Shown: piece by piece, positions 54,621-63,858 of the stretch | Layout: every line of letters begins with the position of its first letter | Position numbering within the stretch: position 1 is the first letter of the stretch | DNA from: Ideonella aquatica | Lineage (GTDB): Bacteria > Pseudomonadota > Gammaproteobacteria > Burkholderiales > Burkholderiaceae_C | DNA: 64,000 nt | NCBI RefSeq assembly: GCF_018069755.1 | Contig: NZ_JAGQDE010000002.1 | Coordinates: 124,001 to 188,000 of the forward strand | Reading direction: 5' to 3' | Translations under genes and position numbers: made by a program | The notes under the pieces: model-generated | Told to the model about the DNA's origin: nothing | Databases searched by the model: none | What the model saw: only the letters and a program-made list of their open reading frames with translations

Positions 54621-56357
54621 ATGATCAAGGGCCTACTCGATCCCGGTCAGGGACTCAACAGCATCCGCTGGCGCTTTGCGCTGGCCGGTGGGCTGCTGGG
54701 CGCGCTGGCCAGCCTGGGCGCCGTCCTCGCGCTCGGGCCGACGGCAGACACGGCGCGGATCTGGGCGGTGGTGTGCGTGGCGGCGCTGGCCGTGGGTGCC
54801 GCCATCTACTGGATGGCCAGCCGGCTGACCAGCCTGGTCGATGCGCTGCAGCGCAGCACCGAGGCGATCGCCGACGGCGACTTCGCGGCGCCGGTGGAGG
54901 TGGACTGCGCCTGCGAGATCGGTGGCCTGGCCAACAGTTTCCGGCGCATGCGCACGCGGCTCAATGACAACGTGTTGCGCATCAACCTGCTGGCCTACAC
55001 CGATCCGATCACCCGTCTGCCCAACCGCAGCGTGGTGGACCGGCTGCTGAACTTTGCGCTCGACCCGGCGCGCCGCGAGGCCTTCCGCGCCGCGATCATC
55101 TTCATCGATCTGGACGGCTTCAAGCGGGTCAACGACACGCTGGGCCATGCCGGTGGCGATGCGCTGCTGGCCCAGGCCGCCGAGCGCCTGCTGCAGCAGG
55201 GCCTGGGGCGCGACCTGCACACCATCGACACCTGCCTGGACGCCTTTGGCACCCCCTGCGACCGGCTGCCCAACGACGTCGTCTTCGCCCGCTTCGCCGG
55301 CGACGAGTTCGTGGCCATTCTGCCGGGCACCACCGATCGCGCCGCGCTGGCCCAGATCGGCGAGCGCATCGTGCGCTCGCTGGCCACGCCCTTCAGCATC
55401 CAGGGCCAGGACGTGATGGTGGGCGCCAGCCTGGGCATTGCGATCACGCCGGACGACTCGGTCGACCCGAAGGAGATCCTGGCCTTTGCCGACCTGGCGA
55501 TGTATGGCTCCAAGCAGGCAGGCAAGTCGCGCTACCAGTTCTTTGACCAGCAGGCGCGCCAGGCCCTGCTGGAGGCCACCCGCATCGAGGCCGAGCTGCG
55601 CACCGCGCTGGAGCAGGGGCAGCTGTGCCTGCACTTCCAGCCCAAGTTCCAGCTGCACGATGGCCAACTCAGTGGCGTTGAGGCGCTGGTGCGCTGGCAG
55701 CATCCCACCCGCGGGCTGCTGCTGCCGGGCGCCTTCATCGACATTGCCGAGCGCTGCGGCCTGATGGGCGAGCTCGGACGCCAGGTGCTGTCCATGGCGG
55801 TGGCGCAGTGCGCGCAATGGCAGGCGCAGGGGCGGTTGCTGAACGTGGCGGTCAATGTGTCGCCATCGCAGTTTTCCGACCCGCATTTCTGCACCGAGGT
55901 GCTCGAGGCGATCGCGCAGGCGGGCATCCCGGCCGAGCTGCTGTCGATCGAGATCACCGAGTCGATGGCGATGACCGACTTTGCCGCCACGGCGGCGCGC
56001 CTGGCCCGCCTGCGCGCCGCCGGCGTGATGATCGCGCTGGATGATTTCGGTATCGGTTTCTCGAACCTGTCGCAGCTCTCGCGTCTGCCGCTGGACATTC
56101 TGAAGGTGGATCGCTCGCTGGTCAGCGCACTGGGCACCGACCACCGCGCCGACGCCATCGTGCGGGCCATCATCGGCATGGCGCATGCGCTGAGCTGCCG
56201 CGTCATCGCCGAGGGCATCGAGACCGAGGCCCAGCGCGACCATGTACGCGCCCTGGGCTGCGACTGCGGCCAGGGCTTCCTGCTTGGCCGCCCGGTGCCG
56301 GCCGATGCACTCGCCGCGCCAGCCACACGCCGGGACGCAGCGGTCGCCGTGGCCTGA
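54621..56357 (+). CDS. GGDEF/EAL cyclic-di-GMP protein
   Basis: A 578-residue inner-membrane protein. One or two N-terminal helices (about 18-65) and a HAMP-like linker (about 65-110) precede a GGDEF domain whose active-site motif is changed to AGDEF (FARFAGDEF). An EAL domain follows with EALVRW, ITESMAM, DDFGIGFSNL, KVDRSL and EGIETEAQ, the usual metal-binding set. Diguanylate cyclase activity may be reduced while phosphodiesterase activity is likely, so it should lower or tune c-di-GMP. It stands alone, divergent from the CsgG-like gene. Confidence 0.9.
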   Translation: MIKGLLDPGQGLNSIRWRFALAGGLLGALASLGAVLALGPTADTARIWAVVCVAALAVGAAIYWMASRLTSLVDALQRSTEAIADGDFAAPVEVDCACEIGGLANSFRRMRTRLNDNVLRINLLAYTDPITRLPNRSVVDRLLNFALDPARREAFRAAIIFIDLDGFKRVNDTLGHAGGDALLAQAAERLLQQGLGRDLHTIDTCLDAFGTPCDRLPNDVVFARFAGDEFVAILPGTTDRAALAQIGERIVRSLATPFSIQGQDVMVGASLGIAITPDDSVDPKEILAFADLAMYGSKQAGKSRYQFFDQQARQALLEATRIEAELRTALEQGQLCLHFQPKFQLHDGQLSGVEALVRWQHPTRGLLLPGAFIDIAERCGLMGELGRQVLSMAVAQCAQWQAQGRLLNVAVNVSPSQFSDPHFCTEVLEAIAQAGIPAELLSIEITESMAMTDFAATAARLARLRAAGVMIALDDFGIGFSNLSQLSRLPLDILKVDRSLVSALGTDHRADAIVRAIIGMAHALSCRVIAEGIETEAQRDHVRALGCDCGQGFLLGRPVPADALAAPATRRDAAVAVA

Positions 56358-56366
56358 AGCGGCCGA

Positions 56367-59300
56367 TCAGCCGCTGACCACCGCAATCCCGCGGATCTGG
56401 CCCGCTGCGGCCGGCCCCTGCGGCTGCGGGTAGCGCTGCGGGTCCCAGCGGTGCATCAGCTCGGCTTCGCGGGCGCGGGCCAGCGCCAGGTTGGCCAGCT
56501 TCACATGGCCGAAGCCGCGCACCTGTTGCGGCAGCGCGGCGATCTGCTGCGCCAGCGCCAGCCGGTCGGCGTTCAGACCCGCGGCCAATTCGTCCAGGCG
56601 CTGTTCGAAGGCGCTGATCAGCGCCCGCTCCATGCGCCGCTCCTCGGTGCGGCCGAACACGTCCAGCGCACTGCCGCGCAGGCCGCGCAGGCCGGCCAGC
56701 ACCCGCATCGCGCTGCGCAGCCAGGGGCCCATGACGATCTTGCGCGGCGCGACGCCGCCGCGTGGCGGGCGTAGCAGCGGCGGGGCCATGTGGAATGCCA
56801 GCTGCAGATCGCCGTCGAACTGCTCGCGCAGGGCGGCCTCGAAGCCGGGGTCGCTGTACAGGCGCGCCACCTCGTACTCGTCCTTGTAGCTCATCAGCCG
56901 GGCCAGGCTGGTGGCGGCGGTGCGGGTCAGCGGCAGCGCGGGGTCGCGGCCCAGGCCCGCTTCGGCGGCGCGCAGCCGGGCGATGCGGTCGCGGAAGCGC
57001 GCGGCCCAGGCGGGGTTTTGCCAGGCGCTCAGCTGCGCTTCCAGACGGGTCAGCAGCACGTCCAGCGCCTCGTTCAGCGGCGCGGCGGCGGGCGCAGCGC
57101 GCAGCGCCGCCAAGGCCGCGGGATCGGCAGCGGCCAGGCGGCCCAGGCCGAAGGCGCGCAGATTGGCCTCCACCGCCACGCCGTTCAAACGAATGGCGTG
57201 GGTCAGCGCGTCCAGGCTCACCGGCACCAGGCCGCGCTGCCAGGCCCAGCCCATGGCCAGGATGTTGCTGGTCATGGTGTCGCCCAGGAACTCTTCGGCC
57301 AGGCTTTGTGCGTCAAAGGTCTCGACGCGCTCGTCGCCAGCGGCAAAGCGCATCTTCTCGAGCAGCGCGTCGATCTGCAGTGAGGCATCGGGCACGCGCA
57401 GCGACTCGGCCACCGGCACCGGGTGGGTGTTGGCCAGGATGCGGGTGCGGCCGTGGCGCACGGTTTGCAGCGCGTCGGCGCTGGCGCCCACCACCAGGTC
57501 GCAGGCCAGCAGGGCGTCGGCCTGTTGGGTGTCGATGCGCACCTGGTGCAGGCGCTCTGGCGTGTCGGCCAGGCGCACGAAGCTCAGCACCGAGCCGCCC
57601 TTCTGCGCAAAGCCCATGAAGTCGAGCACGCTGGCGCGGTGGCCCTGCAGGTGCGCCGCCATGGCGATGACGGCGCCCACCGTGACCACACCGGTGCCGC
57701 CCACGCCGGTGACCAGCAGGTCCCAGGGGCCGGTCCAGGTGTGGGCGGCGGGCTGGGGCAGGGCGGCCACGCGCGCATCGAAGGCCGCGGGGTCTGCCGC
57801 AATCGCCCCGCTGCGTTTGCGCAGCGTGCCGCCGCTGACGCTGACAAAGCTGGGGCAGAAGCCCTTGGCGCAGCTGTAGTCCTTGTTGCAGGCGGTCTGG
57901 TCGATGCGGCGTTTGCGGCCCTGCGGGGTCTCGTGCGGCAGCACGGCCACGCAGTTGCTCTGCACGGTGCAGTCGCCGCAGCCCTCGCAGACCGCGTCGT
58001 AGATGAACAGGCGCTTGGGCGGATCGGCCAGCTTGCCCTGCTTGCGACGTCGGCGCTTCTCGGCCGCGCAGGTCTGCTCGTAGATCAGCACGGTGACGCC
58101 GGCCACCTCGCGCAGCTCGCGCTGCACCGCATCCAGCGCCTCGCGCGGGTGAAACTGCGTGCCGGCGGGGAATCGGCCCTTGATCGCGTCGTACTTGCCG
58201 ATGTCGTCGCTGACCACCACCACGCGCTTCACGCCCTCGCTCTCCACCTGGCGGGCGATCGCGTCCACGGTGATGATGCCGTCCACCGGCTGGCCGCCGG
58301 TCATGGCCACCGCGTCGTTGAACAGGATCTTGTAGGTCAGCGTGGCCTGGGCGGCCACGGCCTGGCGGATCGCCAGGTAGCCCGAGTGGTAGTAGGTGCC
58401 GTCGCCCAGGTTCTGGAAGACGTGCGGTGTCCTGGTGAACATCGCATGCGAGACCCAGTCCACGCCCTCGCCGCCCATCTGGATCAGGCCGGCGGTGCTG
58501 CGGTCCATCCAGTTGGCCATGAAGTGGCAGCCGATGCCGGCGCGCGCCGTGCTGCCTTCCGGCACGCGGGTCGAGGTGTTGTGCGGGCAGCCGGCGCAGA
58601 AGTAGGGCAGGCGCTTGACGCTGTCGCCCGCGTTGGACAGCAGCGCGGGCGGCGTGAAGTCATGGACGTGCGGCAGCAGATGGCGCAGGTGGTTGCGGAA
58701 GGTCTCCTGGCGCGGGAAGTGTTCGGCAAACCAGTGCGCGACGATCTCGATCAGGCGCGAGGGCCGCAGCTCGCCCAGCGCCGACACCAGCGGCTTGCCC
58801 TGGCGGTCGTGCTTGCCCACGATCACCGGCCGAGCGTGGCTGGGCGCGTTGTAGAACAGCTCCTTGAGCTGCTGCTCGACGATCGCGCCCTTTTCCTCGA
58901 TGACCAGGATCTCCTTCAGACCGCGCGCGAAGTGGCGCAGGCGTGTGGTCTCCAGCGGCCAGGACAGGCCCACCTTGTAGAGGCGCACGCCGGCCTCGGC
59001 CAGCATCGTGGGGCTGATCTCCAGGCGGCGCAGCACCTCCATCAGGTCGTGGTGGGCCTTGCCGCAGGTGACGATGCCCACGGTGGCGTCGACGCTGGCG
59101 ATGACCTCGCGGTCGATGGTGTTGACGCGCGCGAACGCGGCCACCGCGGCCAGCTTGTCGGCCAGGCGCGACTCAATGCGCAGCGAGGGCAGGTCGGGCC
59201 AGCGGTAGTGCAGGCCATCGGGCGGCGGCTGGTGGCCGGTCATCGCGCGCACGGTGTCGGCGTCCACCCAGGCGGCGCGGCGCGCGGCGATCAGGTCCAG

Positions 59301-59966
59301 GTCCACCGTGCCGGCGCTCTCCACCACTTCCGACAGCGCGGTCAGCCCCACCCAGGCGCCGCTGTAGCGCGACAGCGCCCAGCCATACAGGCCGAACTCG
59401 ACGATCTCGGCCACATCGGCGGGGGCCACGATCGGCATCTGCCAGCCGATCATCGCGTGCTCGCTCTGGTGCGGCATGCTCGACGACACGCAGCCGTGGT
59501 CATCACCGGCCACCACCAGCACGCCGCCCAGCGGCGAGCTGCCATAGGCGTTGCCGTGCTTGAGCGCGTCGGCGGCGCGGTCCACGCCGGGGCCCTTGCC
59601 GTACCACAGCGCGAACACGCCCTCGACGGTGCGCTCGGGGTCGCTCTGCACGCGCTGGGTGCCCAGCACCTGGGTGGCGGCCAGCTCCTCGTTGATCGCC
59701 GGCACGAAGCGGATGCCGGCGTCCTGCAGCGTGCGCCCGGCCTTCCACACCGCCTGGTCGACCATGCCCAGCGGCGAGCCGCGGTAGCCGCTGATGAAAC
59801 CGGCGGTGTTCAGCCCAGCGGCCGCGTCGGCCTGGCGCTGCATGTGCAGCAGCCGCACCAGGGCCTGGGTGCCGCTGAAGAAGACGGTGCCACTCGGGGC
59901 CCACAGGCCGTCGGGCAGCTGGTAGTCGGGGCGAGCAAGCGCAGGGGTGGGCATCGGGCGGTCCAT
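56367..59966 (-). CDS. Indolepyruvate ferredoxin oxidoreductase, fused subunits
   Basis: A 1199-residue fused IorA-IorB enzyme that oxidatively decarboxylates aryl pyruvates (from Trp, Phe, Tyr) to acyl-CoA with ferredoxin. The order is: pyruvate-binding part, a thiamine-diphosphate domain with ACPHN-type sequence AGCPHNTSTRVPEGS, a two-cluster Fe-S segment with cysteines CEGCGDC and CAKGFCPSF (about residues 650-700), and the gamma part with TGVGGTGVVTVGAVIAMAA. It was not split, unlike archaeal versions. No electron carrier is adjacent. Confidence 0.93.
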   Translation of the reverse strand: MDRPMPTPALARPDYQLPDGLWAPSGTVFFSGTQALVRLLHMQRQADAAAGLNTAGFISGYRGSPLGMVDQAVWKAGRTLQDAGIRFVPAINEELAATQVLGTQRVQSDPERTVEGVFALWYGKGPGVDRAADALKHGNAYGSSPLGGVLVVAGDDHGCVSSSMPHQSEHAMIGWQMPIVAPADVAEIVEFGLYGWALSRYSGAWVGLTALSEVVESAGTVDLDLIAARRAAWVDADTVRAMTGHQPPPDGLHYRWPDLPSLRIESRLADKLAAVAAFARVNTIDREVIASVDATVGIVTCGKAHHDLMEVLRRLEISPTMLAEAGVRLYKVGLSWPLETTRLRHFARGLKEILVIEEKGAIVEQQLKELFYNAPSHARPVIVGKHDRQGKPLVSALGELRPSRLIEIVAHWFAEHFPRQETFRNHLRHLLPHVHDFTPPALLSNAGDSVKRLPYFCAGCPHNTSTRVPEGSTARAGIGCHFMANWMDRSTAGLIQMGGEGVDWVSHAMFTRTPHVFQNLGDGTYYHSGYLAIRQAVAAQATLTYKILFNDAVAMTGGQPVDGIITVDAIARQVESEGVKRVVVVSDDIGKYDAIKGRFPAGTQFHPREALDAVQRELREVAGVTVLIYEQTCAAEKRRRRKQGKLADPPKRLFIYDAVCEGCGDCTVQSNCVAVLPHETPQGRKRRIDQTACNKDYSCAKGFCPSFVSVSGGTLRKRSGAIAADPAAFDARVAALPQPAAHTWTGPWDLLVTGVGGTGVVTVGAVIAMAAHLQGHRASVLDFMGFAQKGGSVLSFVRLADTPERLHQVRIDTQQADALLACDLVVGASADALQTVRHGRTRILANTHPVPVAESLRVPDASLQIDALLEKMRFAAGDERVETFDAQSLAEEFLGDTMTSNILAMGWAWQRGLVPVSLDALTHAIRLNGVAVEANLRAFGLGRLAAADPAALAALRAAPAAAPLNEALDVLLTRLEAQLSAWQNPAWAARFRDRIARLRAAEAGLGRDPALPLTRTAATSLARLMSYKDEYEVARLYSDPGFEAALREQFDGDLQLAFHMAPPLLRPPRGGVAPRKIVMGPWLRSAMRVLAGLRGLRGSALDVFGRTEERRMERALISAFEQRLDELAAGLNADRLALAQQIAALPQQVRGFGHVKLANLALARAREAELMHRWDPQRYPQPQGPAAAGQIRGIAVVSG

Positions 59967-60063
59967 GGCGAGATCCTGAGGCCGGGGTGGGGGAATGATC
60001 TTCCTGGCTGGTTCGGGATCAACCCTGGGTTATCGCTGATTTGTTTCTGTACTTGTCGAATAT

Positions 60064-60080
60064 GGAGAAGCTCATTCTCC
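60064..60080. other. Small hairpin upstream of the antiporter gene
   Basis: GGAGAA (60064-60069) and TTCTCC (60075-60080) are complementary around a 5-base loop. It may be a minor operator or an RNA hairpin. It lies about 90 bases before the 24-base palindrome. Confidence 0.4.
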
Positions 60081-60148
60081 TTCTGCAGGCGGATGCGGGT
60101 CTGAATTCCGGATTCCGGCGACTTCAGGGTAATCCCGGTCTGGTGATG

Positions 60149-60172
60149 AATTACATTGGTACCAATGTAATT
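60149..60172. promoter_or_regulatory. Perfect 24-bp palindromic operator
   Basis: AATTACATTGGT (60149-60160) is followed directly by its exact reverse complement ACCAATGTAATT (60161-60172). The ATTGGT/ACCAAT core resembles GntR/FadR- and PdhR-type sites, which keep GGT and ACC arms. It lies 45 bases before the antiporter ATG. No GntR gene is in the window, so the binding protein is elsewhere. Confidence 0.75.
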
Positions 60173-60216
60173 GGCTCGTGGGACGTTCCGGCCAAGCGCC
60201 GGAGGAACGGAAGAAG

Positions 60217-61401
60217 ATGGATCTGATGCACGTGCTGTCGTCGCTGGCCTGGCCGGTGGCCATCGGCCTGGGCTGGGTGGTGGGCGAGATCGTCTACCGC
60301 GCTTGGGGCGTGCCGCGCGTGGCGGCCTATGGCCTGCTGGGCTTCGTGCTGGGTGGCACGCAGCTGGGCTGGCTGGGTGATGCGCACCAGACGGATCTGC
60401 TGTGGTTGGTGCACGTGGCCTTCGGCTTGACGCTGTTCGAGTTCGGTTTTCGCATCAACCTGAACTGGCTGTGGCGCAATCCGGGCTTCACGCTGCAGGT
60501 GGTGGTCGAGGCCGCGCTGATCTTTCTGCTGGTGTGGCTGGCCTGCGGGCTGCTGGGCATGGATCCGCTGGTGTCGTGGATGGTGGCAGCGCTGGCCGCC
60601 AGCGGGTCGCCTGCTGGGCTGATGCGGGTGGTCAATGAGGGACGCGCCTCGGGCATCGTCACCGAGCGCTCGCTGCATGCGTCGGCCGTGCAGTGCGTGA
60701 TCGCGGTGCTGCTGTTCAAGCTGGCGGCCGGCGCCTGGACGCTCAGCAGCCTGGGCGACTGGGGCCAGGCGCTGTGGAACAGCTTCGTGATGCTGCTCGG
60801 CTCGGCCGCGCTGGGGGTGCTGTTCGGCGTGTTCCTGCCCTGGCTGATCCACCGCCTGGGGCCGCCGGTGCCCGACACCACGCTGCCCTTCGCGATCGCG
60901 GTGATGCTGCTGGTCTCGGTGACGCTGGCCTGGAAGCTCTCCCCCGTGCTGGCCACGCTGGTTTTCGGCCTGATGGCGCGCCATCGGCGCATCGGCCTGA
61001 CCAGCGCGCAGCGCAATTTCGGTGCGCTGGGTGATGTGATGGCGGTGCTGCTGTTCATCTTCGCCGGCGCGGCGCTGGACGGCGCGCAGGTGCTGCAGGG
61101 CTGGTGGATCGGCCTGCTGATCGTGGGCCTGCGCCTGGGCGTGAAACTGGGCGTGGCCTGGGTGGGCGCGCGCAGTGACGGCATGGGCCGCGACAAGGCG
61201 CTGCTCGCCGGGGTGGCGTCGACGCCGATCTCGGTCTTCGTGATTCTGCTGCTGGAGCAGGCACGGGTGATGGGGCTGGACGTGCTGGGCGTGGTGGCGC
61301 CGCTGGCGGCTGCCACCTGGCTGCTGGAAATCGCCGGCCCGGCCCTGACCCGCTGGGCGCTCAAGCGCGCCAACGAACTGGCCCCGCCCGAGGGCCGCTG
61401 A
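60217..61401 (+). CDS. CPA2-like cation:proton antiporter
   Basis: A 394-residue membrane protein with about 12 helices of the monovalent cation:proton antiporter-2 class. Family-like points are LFEFGFRINLNWLWRNPGF, SPAGLMRVVNEG and TLVFGLMARHRRIG. No regulatory RCK or TrkA-N domain is attached. GGAGG lies 11 bases before the ATG at 60217. It is followed 13 bases later by the YbdK-like gene, a spacing that suggests one transcript, and the palindrome at 60149-60172 probably controls both. Confidence 0.82.
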   Translation: MDLMHVLSSLAWPVAIGLGWVVGEIVYRAWGVPRVAAYGLLGFVLGGTQLGWLGDAHQTDLLWLVHVAFGLTLFEFGFRINLNWLWRNPGFTLQVVVEAALIFLLVWLACGLLGMDPLVSWMVAALAASGSPAGLMRVVNEGRASGIVTERSLHASAVQCVIAVLLFKLAAGAWTLSSLGDWGQALWNSFVMLLGSAALGVLFGVFLPWLIHRLGPPVPDTTLPFAIAVMLLVSVTLAWKLSPVLATLVFGLMARHRRIGLTSAQRNFGALGDVMAVLLFIFAGAALDGAQVLQGWWIGLLIVGLRLGVKLGVAWVGARSDGMGRDKALLAGVASTPISVFVILLLEQARVMGLDVLGVVAPLAAATWLLEIAGPALTRWALKRANELAPPEGR

Positions 61402-61414
61402 ACCGGAGCCTGCC

Positions 61415-62530
61415 ATGCCCCTGCCAAGCTTTGCCACCTCGCGCGCCCTGAGCCTGGGCGTGGAGCTGGAGCTGCAACTGGTCAGCCTGAGCGACCATGA
61501 CCTGGTCAGCGCCAGCCCGGACATGCTGACGCTGCTGCGCGAGGACCCGCCGCCGGGCCAGGTGGTGCCCGAGATCACGCAAAGCATGATCGAGGTCTCC
61601 ACCAGCATCCACCACGAGCACGGCAGCCTGCTGCTCGAGCTGCAGCGCATCCGCGACCGGCTGGTGGCGGTGGGCGACCGCATCAATGTGGGCGTTTGCG
61701 GCGGCGGCACGCACCCGTTCCAGCAGTGGAGCGAGCGGCGCATCTTCGACAAGCCGCGCTTTCTGGAGGTGTCGGCGCTGTATGGCTACCTGGCCAAGCA
61801 GTTCACGGTCTTCGGCCAGCATGTGCACGTGGGCTGCGCCAGCGGCGACGACGCGCTGTACCTGCTGCATGCGCTGTCGCGCTACGTGCCGCACTTCATT
61901 GCGCTGTCGGCCTCGTCGCCCTTCGTGCAGCGGCACGACACGCTGTTCCACTCGTCGCGGCTGAACGCCGTGAATGCGTTCCCGCTCAGTGGGCGCGCGC
62001 CCTTCGAGCTGTCGTGGCAGGGATTTGTGGACGGCTACTTCGCGGCGATGGAGCGCACCGGCATTGTCTCGAGCATGAAGGACTTCTACTGGGACATCCG
62101 GCCCAAGCCCGAGTACGGCACGATCGAGCTGAGGGTGTGCGACACGCCGCTGAGCGTGGAGCACGCCGCCGCGCTGGCGGCCTATCTGCAGTGCCTGTGC
62201 CTGCACCTGCTGGAGCGGCGCGAAAACCCGCCGCGCGAGAGCGACTACCTGGTCTACGGCTACAACCGCTTCCAGGCCTGCCGCTTCGGGCTGGACGGCG
62301 TGATCGTCGACCCGCGCGATGCGGTCCAGCGGCCCTTGCGCAGCGACATCGCTGACACCCTGGCTCGGCTGCGCACCGAGGCCCATGACCTGGGCGCGAT
62401 GGCCGCACTGGACCACATCGAACGCGTGCTGGCCGGCCAGGGCGACGCCCAGCGCCTGCGCGAGCGCGCCCGCCAGGCCGGCTGCGCCGAGGCCATGGTC
62501 GACCTTGCGCTGCAGCAGTTCCGTGCGTGA
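61415..62530 (+). CDS. YbdK-type carboxylate-amine ligase (GCS2 family)
   Basis: A 371-residue ATP-dependent ligase of the glutamate-cysteine ligase 2 fold. It starts LGVELELQLVSLSDHDL, with the EVSTSIHHEHG and FGQHVHVGC blocks that bind metal and amine. Members join a carboxylate to an amine, sometimes glutamate and cysteine weakly; the natural substrates are mostly unknown. GGAG precedes the ATG by six bases. The Lrp-type gene overlaps nothing and follows 41 bases later. Confidence 0.88.
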   Translation: MPLPSFATSRALSLGVELELQLVSLSDHDLVSASPDMLTLLREDPPPGQVVPEITQSMIEVSTSIHHEHGSLLLELQRIRDRLVAVGDRINVGVCGGGTHPFQQWSERRIFDKPRFLEVSALYGYLAKQFTVFGQHVHVGCASGDDALYLLHALSRYVPHFIALSASSPFVQRHDTLFHSSRLNAVNAFPLSGRAPFELSWQGFVDGYFAAMERTGIVSSMKDFYWDIRPKPEYGTIELRVCDTPLSVEHAAALAAYLQCLCLHLLERRENPPRESDYLVYGYNRFQACRFGLDGVIVDPRDAVQRPLRSDIADTLARLRTEAHDLGAMAALDHIERVLAGQGDAQRLRERARQAGCAEAMVDLALQQFRA

Positions 62531-62571
62531 GGCGCGGGCCTACACTGGGGCATCGTCATCGTGAGACCGCC

Positions 62572-63054
62572 GTGGCCCGCAACGCCCCCTCCCTCGACCG
62601 CTACAGCCTGCGCATCCTGGCCGAACTGCAGCGTGACTCGCGCCAGACCGTGCAGCAGCTGGCCGAGCGTGTCGGCCTGTCGTCCACGCCCTGCTGGAAA
62701 CGGGTCAAGGAGATGGAAGCCGCCGGCGTGATCCGCGGCTACACCGCGCTGGTCGACCGCGAGAAGGTGGGTCTGGGCCTGGCGGTGGTGGTGGAGGTCA
62801 ACCTGGGCGAACACGCCGAAGCCGTGGTGCAGCGCTTCGAGCAGGAAGTGGCCGCATGCCCGGCCATCGTGCGCTGCCTGGCCACCACCGGCCAGAGCGA
62901 CTACATCATGACCGTGCTGGTGGCCGATGTGGCCTCGTACGAGCGCTTCCTGCACGACACCCTGTTCAAGCTGCCGGGTGTGGCGCATGTGCGCTCGGCC
63001 ATCGTGCTGAAGGAAGTGAAGGCGGTGGTGGCCCTGCCAGTGGAGGCCGGCTGA
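62572..63054 (+). CDS. Lrp/AsnC-family regulator
   Basis: A 160-residue regulator with N-terminal helix-turn-helix (DRYSLRILAELQRDSRQTVQ, then QLAERVGLSSTPCWKRVKEM) and C-terminal RAM ligand domain (about 70-150). Lrp proteins respond to amino acids and often stand next to amino-acid or keto-acid genes; the fused indolepyruvate oxidoreductase 2.6 kb away is a possible target. The likely start is the GTG at 62572. Its TGA abuts the opposite gene with zero spacing inside TGATCA. Confidence 0.88.
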   Translation: MARNAPSLDRYSLRILAELQRDSRQTVQQLAERVGLSSTPCWKRVKEMEAAGVIRGYTALVDREKVGLGLAVVVEVNLGEHAEAVVQRFEQEVAACPAIVRCLATTGQSDYIMTVLVADVASYERFLHDTLFKLPGVAHVRSAIVLKEVKAVVALPVEAG

Positions 63055-63612
63055 TCACTCGATGACCAACTGCCGCAGCCAGCGCGCGCCCGCTGGCACC
63101 TCGTGGCGCTGCGCCGGGCCGAAGGGCGGCACGTCCAGCCGCGTCGGTGGCGCGCCGATGGCGTTGAGGTCCACGGCCTGCGGTGTGCCCACCAGCGTGT
63201 TGCCCTGCTCGCGCAACGCGAAGTACAGGCCGTTCCACAGCTTGGCGCCAAACTCGGCCGGGCTCTTGTGCAGGAACAGCAGGCTGTGCTCCAGCCAGGC
63301 CAGCTGCCCCGGCGCCACCGTGCCGGGCTGCGCGTAGGGGTAGGGCACCTGGCAGCTGATCTCGGGGCCGCCGGGCAGGCACTTGAACTCGCGCATCGAC
63401 AGGAAATGGTCGGTGAAGGCTTCGTGGCGCCAGCGGATGCTGAACTGGCGCGTGTCGCCTGACGCGGGCGTGAAGGTGATGGTGCCGATCGGGGTGCGCT
63501 GGCCATCGCCGGTGATCGCCAGCAGGGTTTTGGTGCCGCTGTAATCGAAGGCTCCCGCGGCCGATGTGGCAGCGCACAGCAGCATGGCGATCCAGCGTGA
63601 CGGGCGGGTCAT
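63055..63612 (-). CDS. Secreted hypothetical protein
   Basis: A 185-residue protein with a clear signal peptide (MTRPSRWIAMLLCAATSAAG). The mature part begins FDYSGTKTLLAITGDG, contains EFKCLPGGPEISCQVPYP with two cysteines that could form a disulfide, and ends RWLRQLVIE. I do not recognise a domain and see no lipobox or membrane helix, so it is probably a free periplasmic protein. It lies head-to-tail before the DUF4287 gene by one base. Confidence 0.7.
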   Translation of the reverse strand: MTRPSRWIAMLLCAATSAAGAFDYSGTKTLLAITGDGQRTPIGTITFTPASGDTRQFSIRWRHEAFTDHFLSMREFKCLPGGPEISCQVPYPYAQPGTVAPGQLAWLEHSLLFLHKSPAEFGAKLWNGLYFALREQGNTLVGTPQAVDLNAIGAPPTRLDVPPFGPAQRHEVPAGARWLRQLVIE

Positions 63613-63613
63613 C

Positions 63614-63823
63614 TCAGCGCCCCGCCATGAAGTGCGCCACCAGTGCATTGGCGTGGCCGTGGCCCAGGCCGTGTTGGCTCTTGAGCAGCGCCACCAGTTC
63701 CATGTGCTTCATCGGGCCGGCTGCACGCAGCACGCCCAGCCAATGCTCGACGGGCTGTCCATAGGTCTTCTCGATCGAGGGGAAGTAGGACGCTGGGCCT
63801 TTGAGCTTGGCGTTGTCGGGCAT
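63614..63823 (-). CDS. DUF4287 protein
   Basis: A 69-residue protein starting MPDNAKLKGPASYFPSIEKT, with YGQPVEHWLGVLR and the C-terminal HGLGHGHANALVAHFMAG. These match the DUF4287 family, small helical proteins of unknown role. The family fits the length, and the ATG at 63823 lies where the similarity begins. It precedes the secreted-protein gene by one base, so they are probably co-transcribed. Confidence 0.82.
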   Translation of the reverse strand: MPDNAKLKGPASYFPSIEKTYGQPVEHWLGVLRAAGPMKHMELVALLKSQHGLGHGHANALVAHFMAGR

Positions 63824-63858
63824 GGGGGGCTCCACCAGATGGAAGGCCGAGTATCGGC

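Larger units (their letters stand above)
59967..60216. promoter_or_regulatory. Divergent AT-rich intergenic region
   Basis: This 250-base region lies between the leftward oxidoreductase gene and the rightward antiporter gene. It has markedly more A+T than surrounding genes and carries a 24-base perfect palindrome and a small hairpin. Both promoters are expected here. No protein-like frame was found. Confidence 0.6.

Noticed and set aside
57423-60104. 893-codon plus-strand frame opposite the indolepyruvate oxidoreductase
   Set aside because: A shadow of a well-recognised gene; no start signal or motif.
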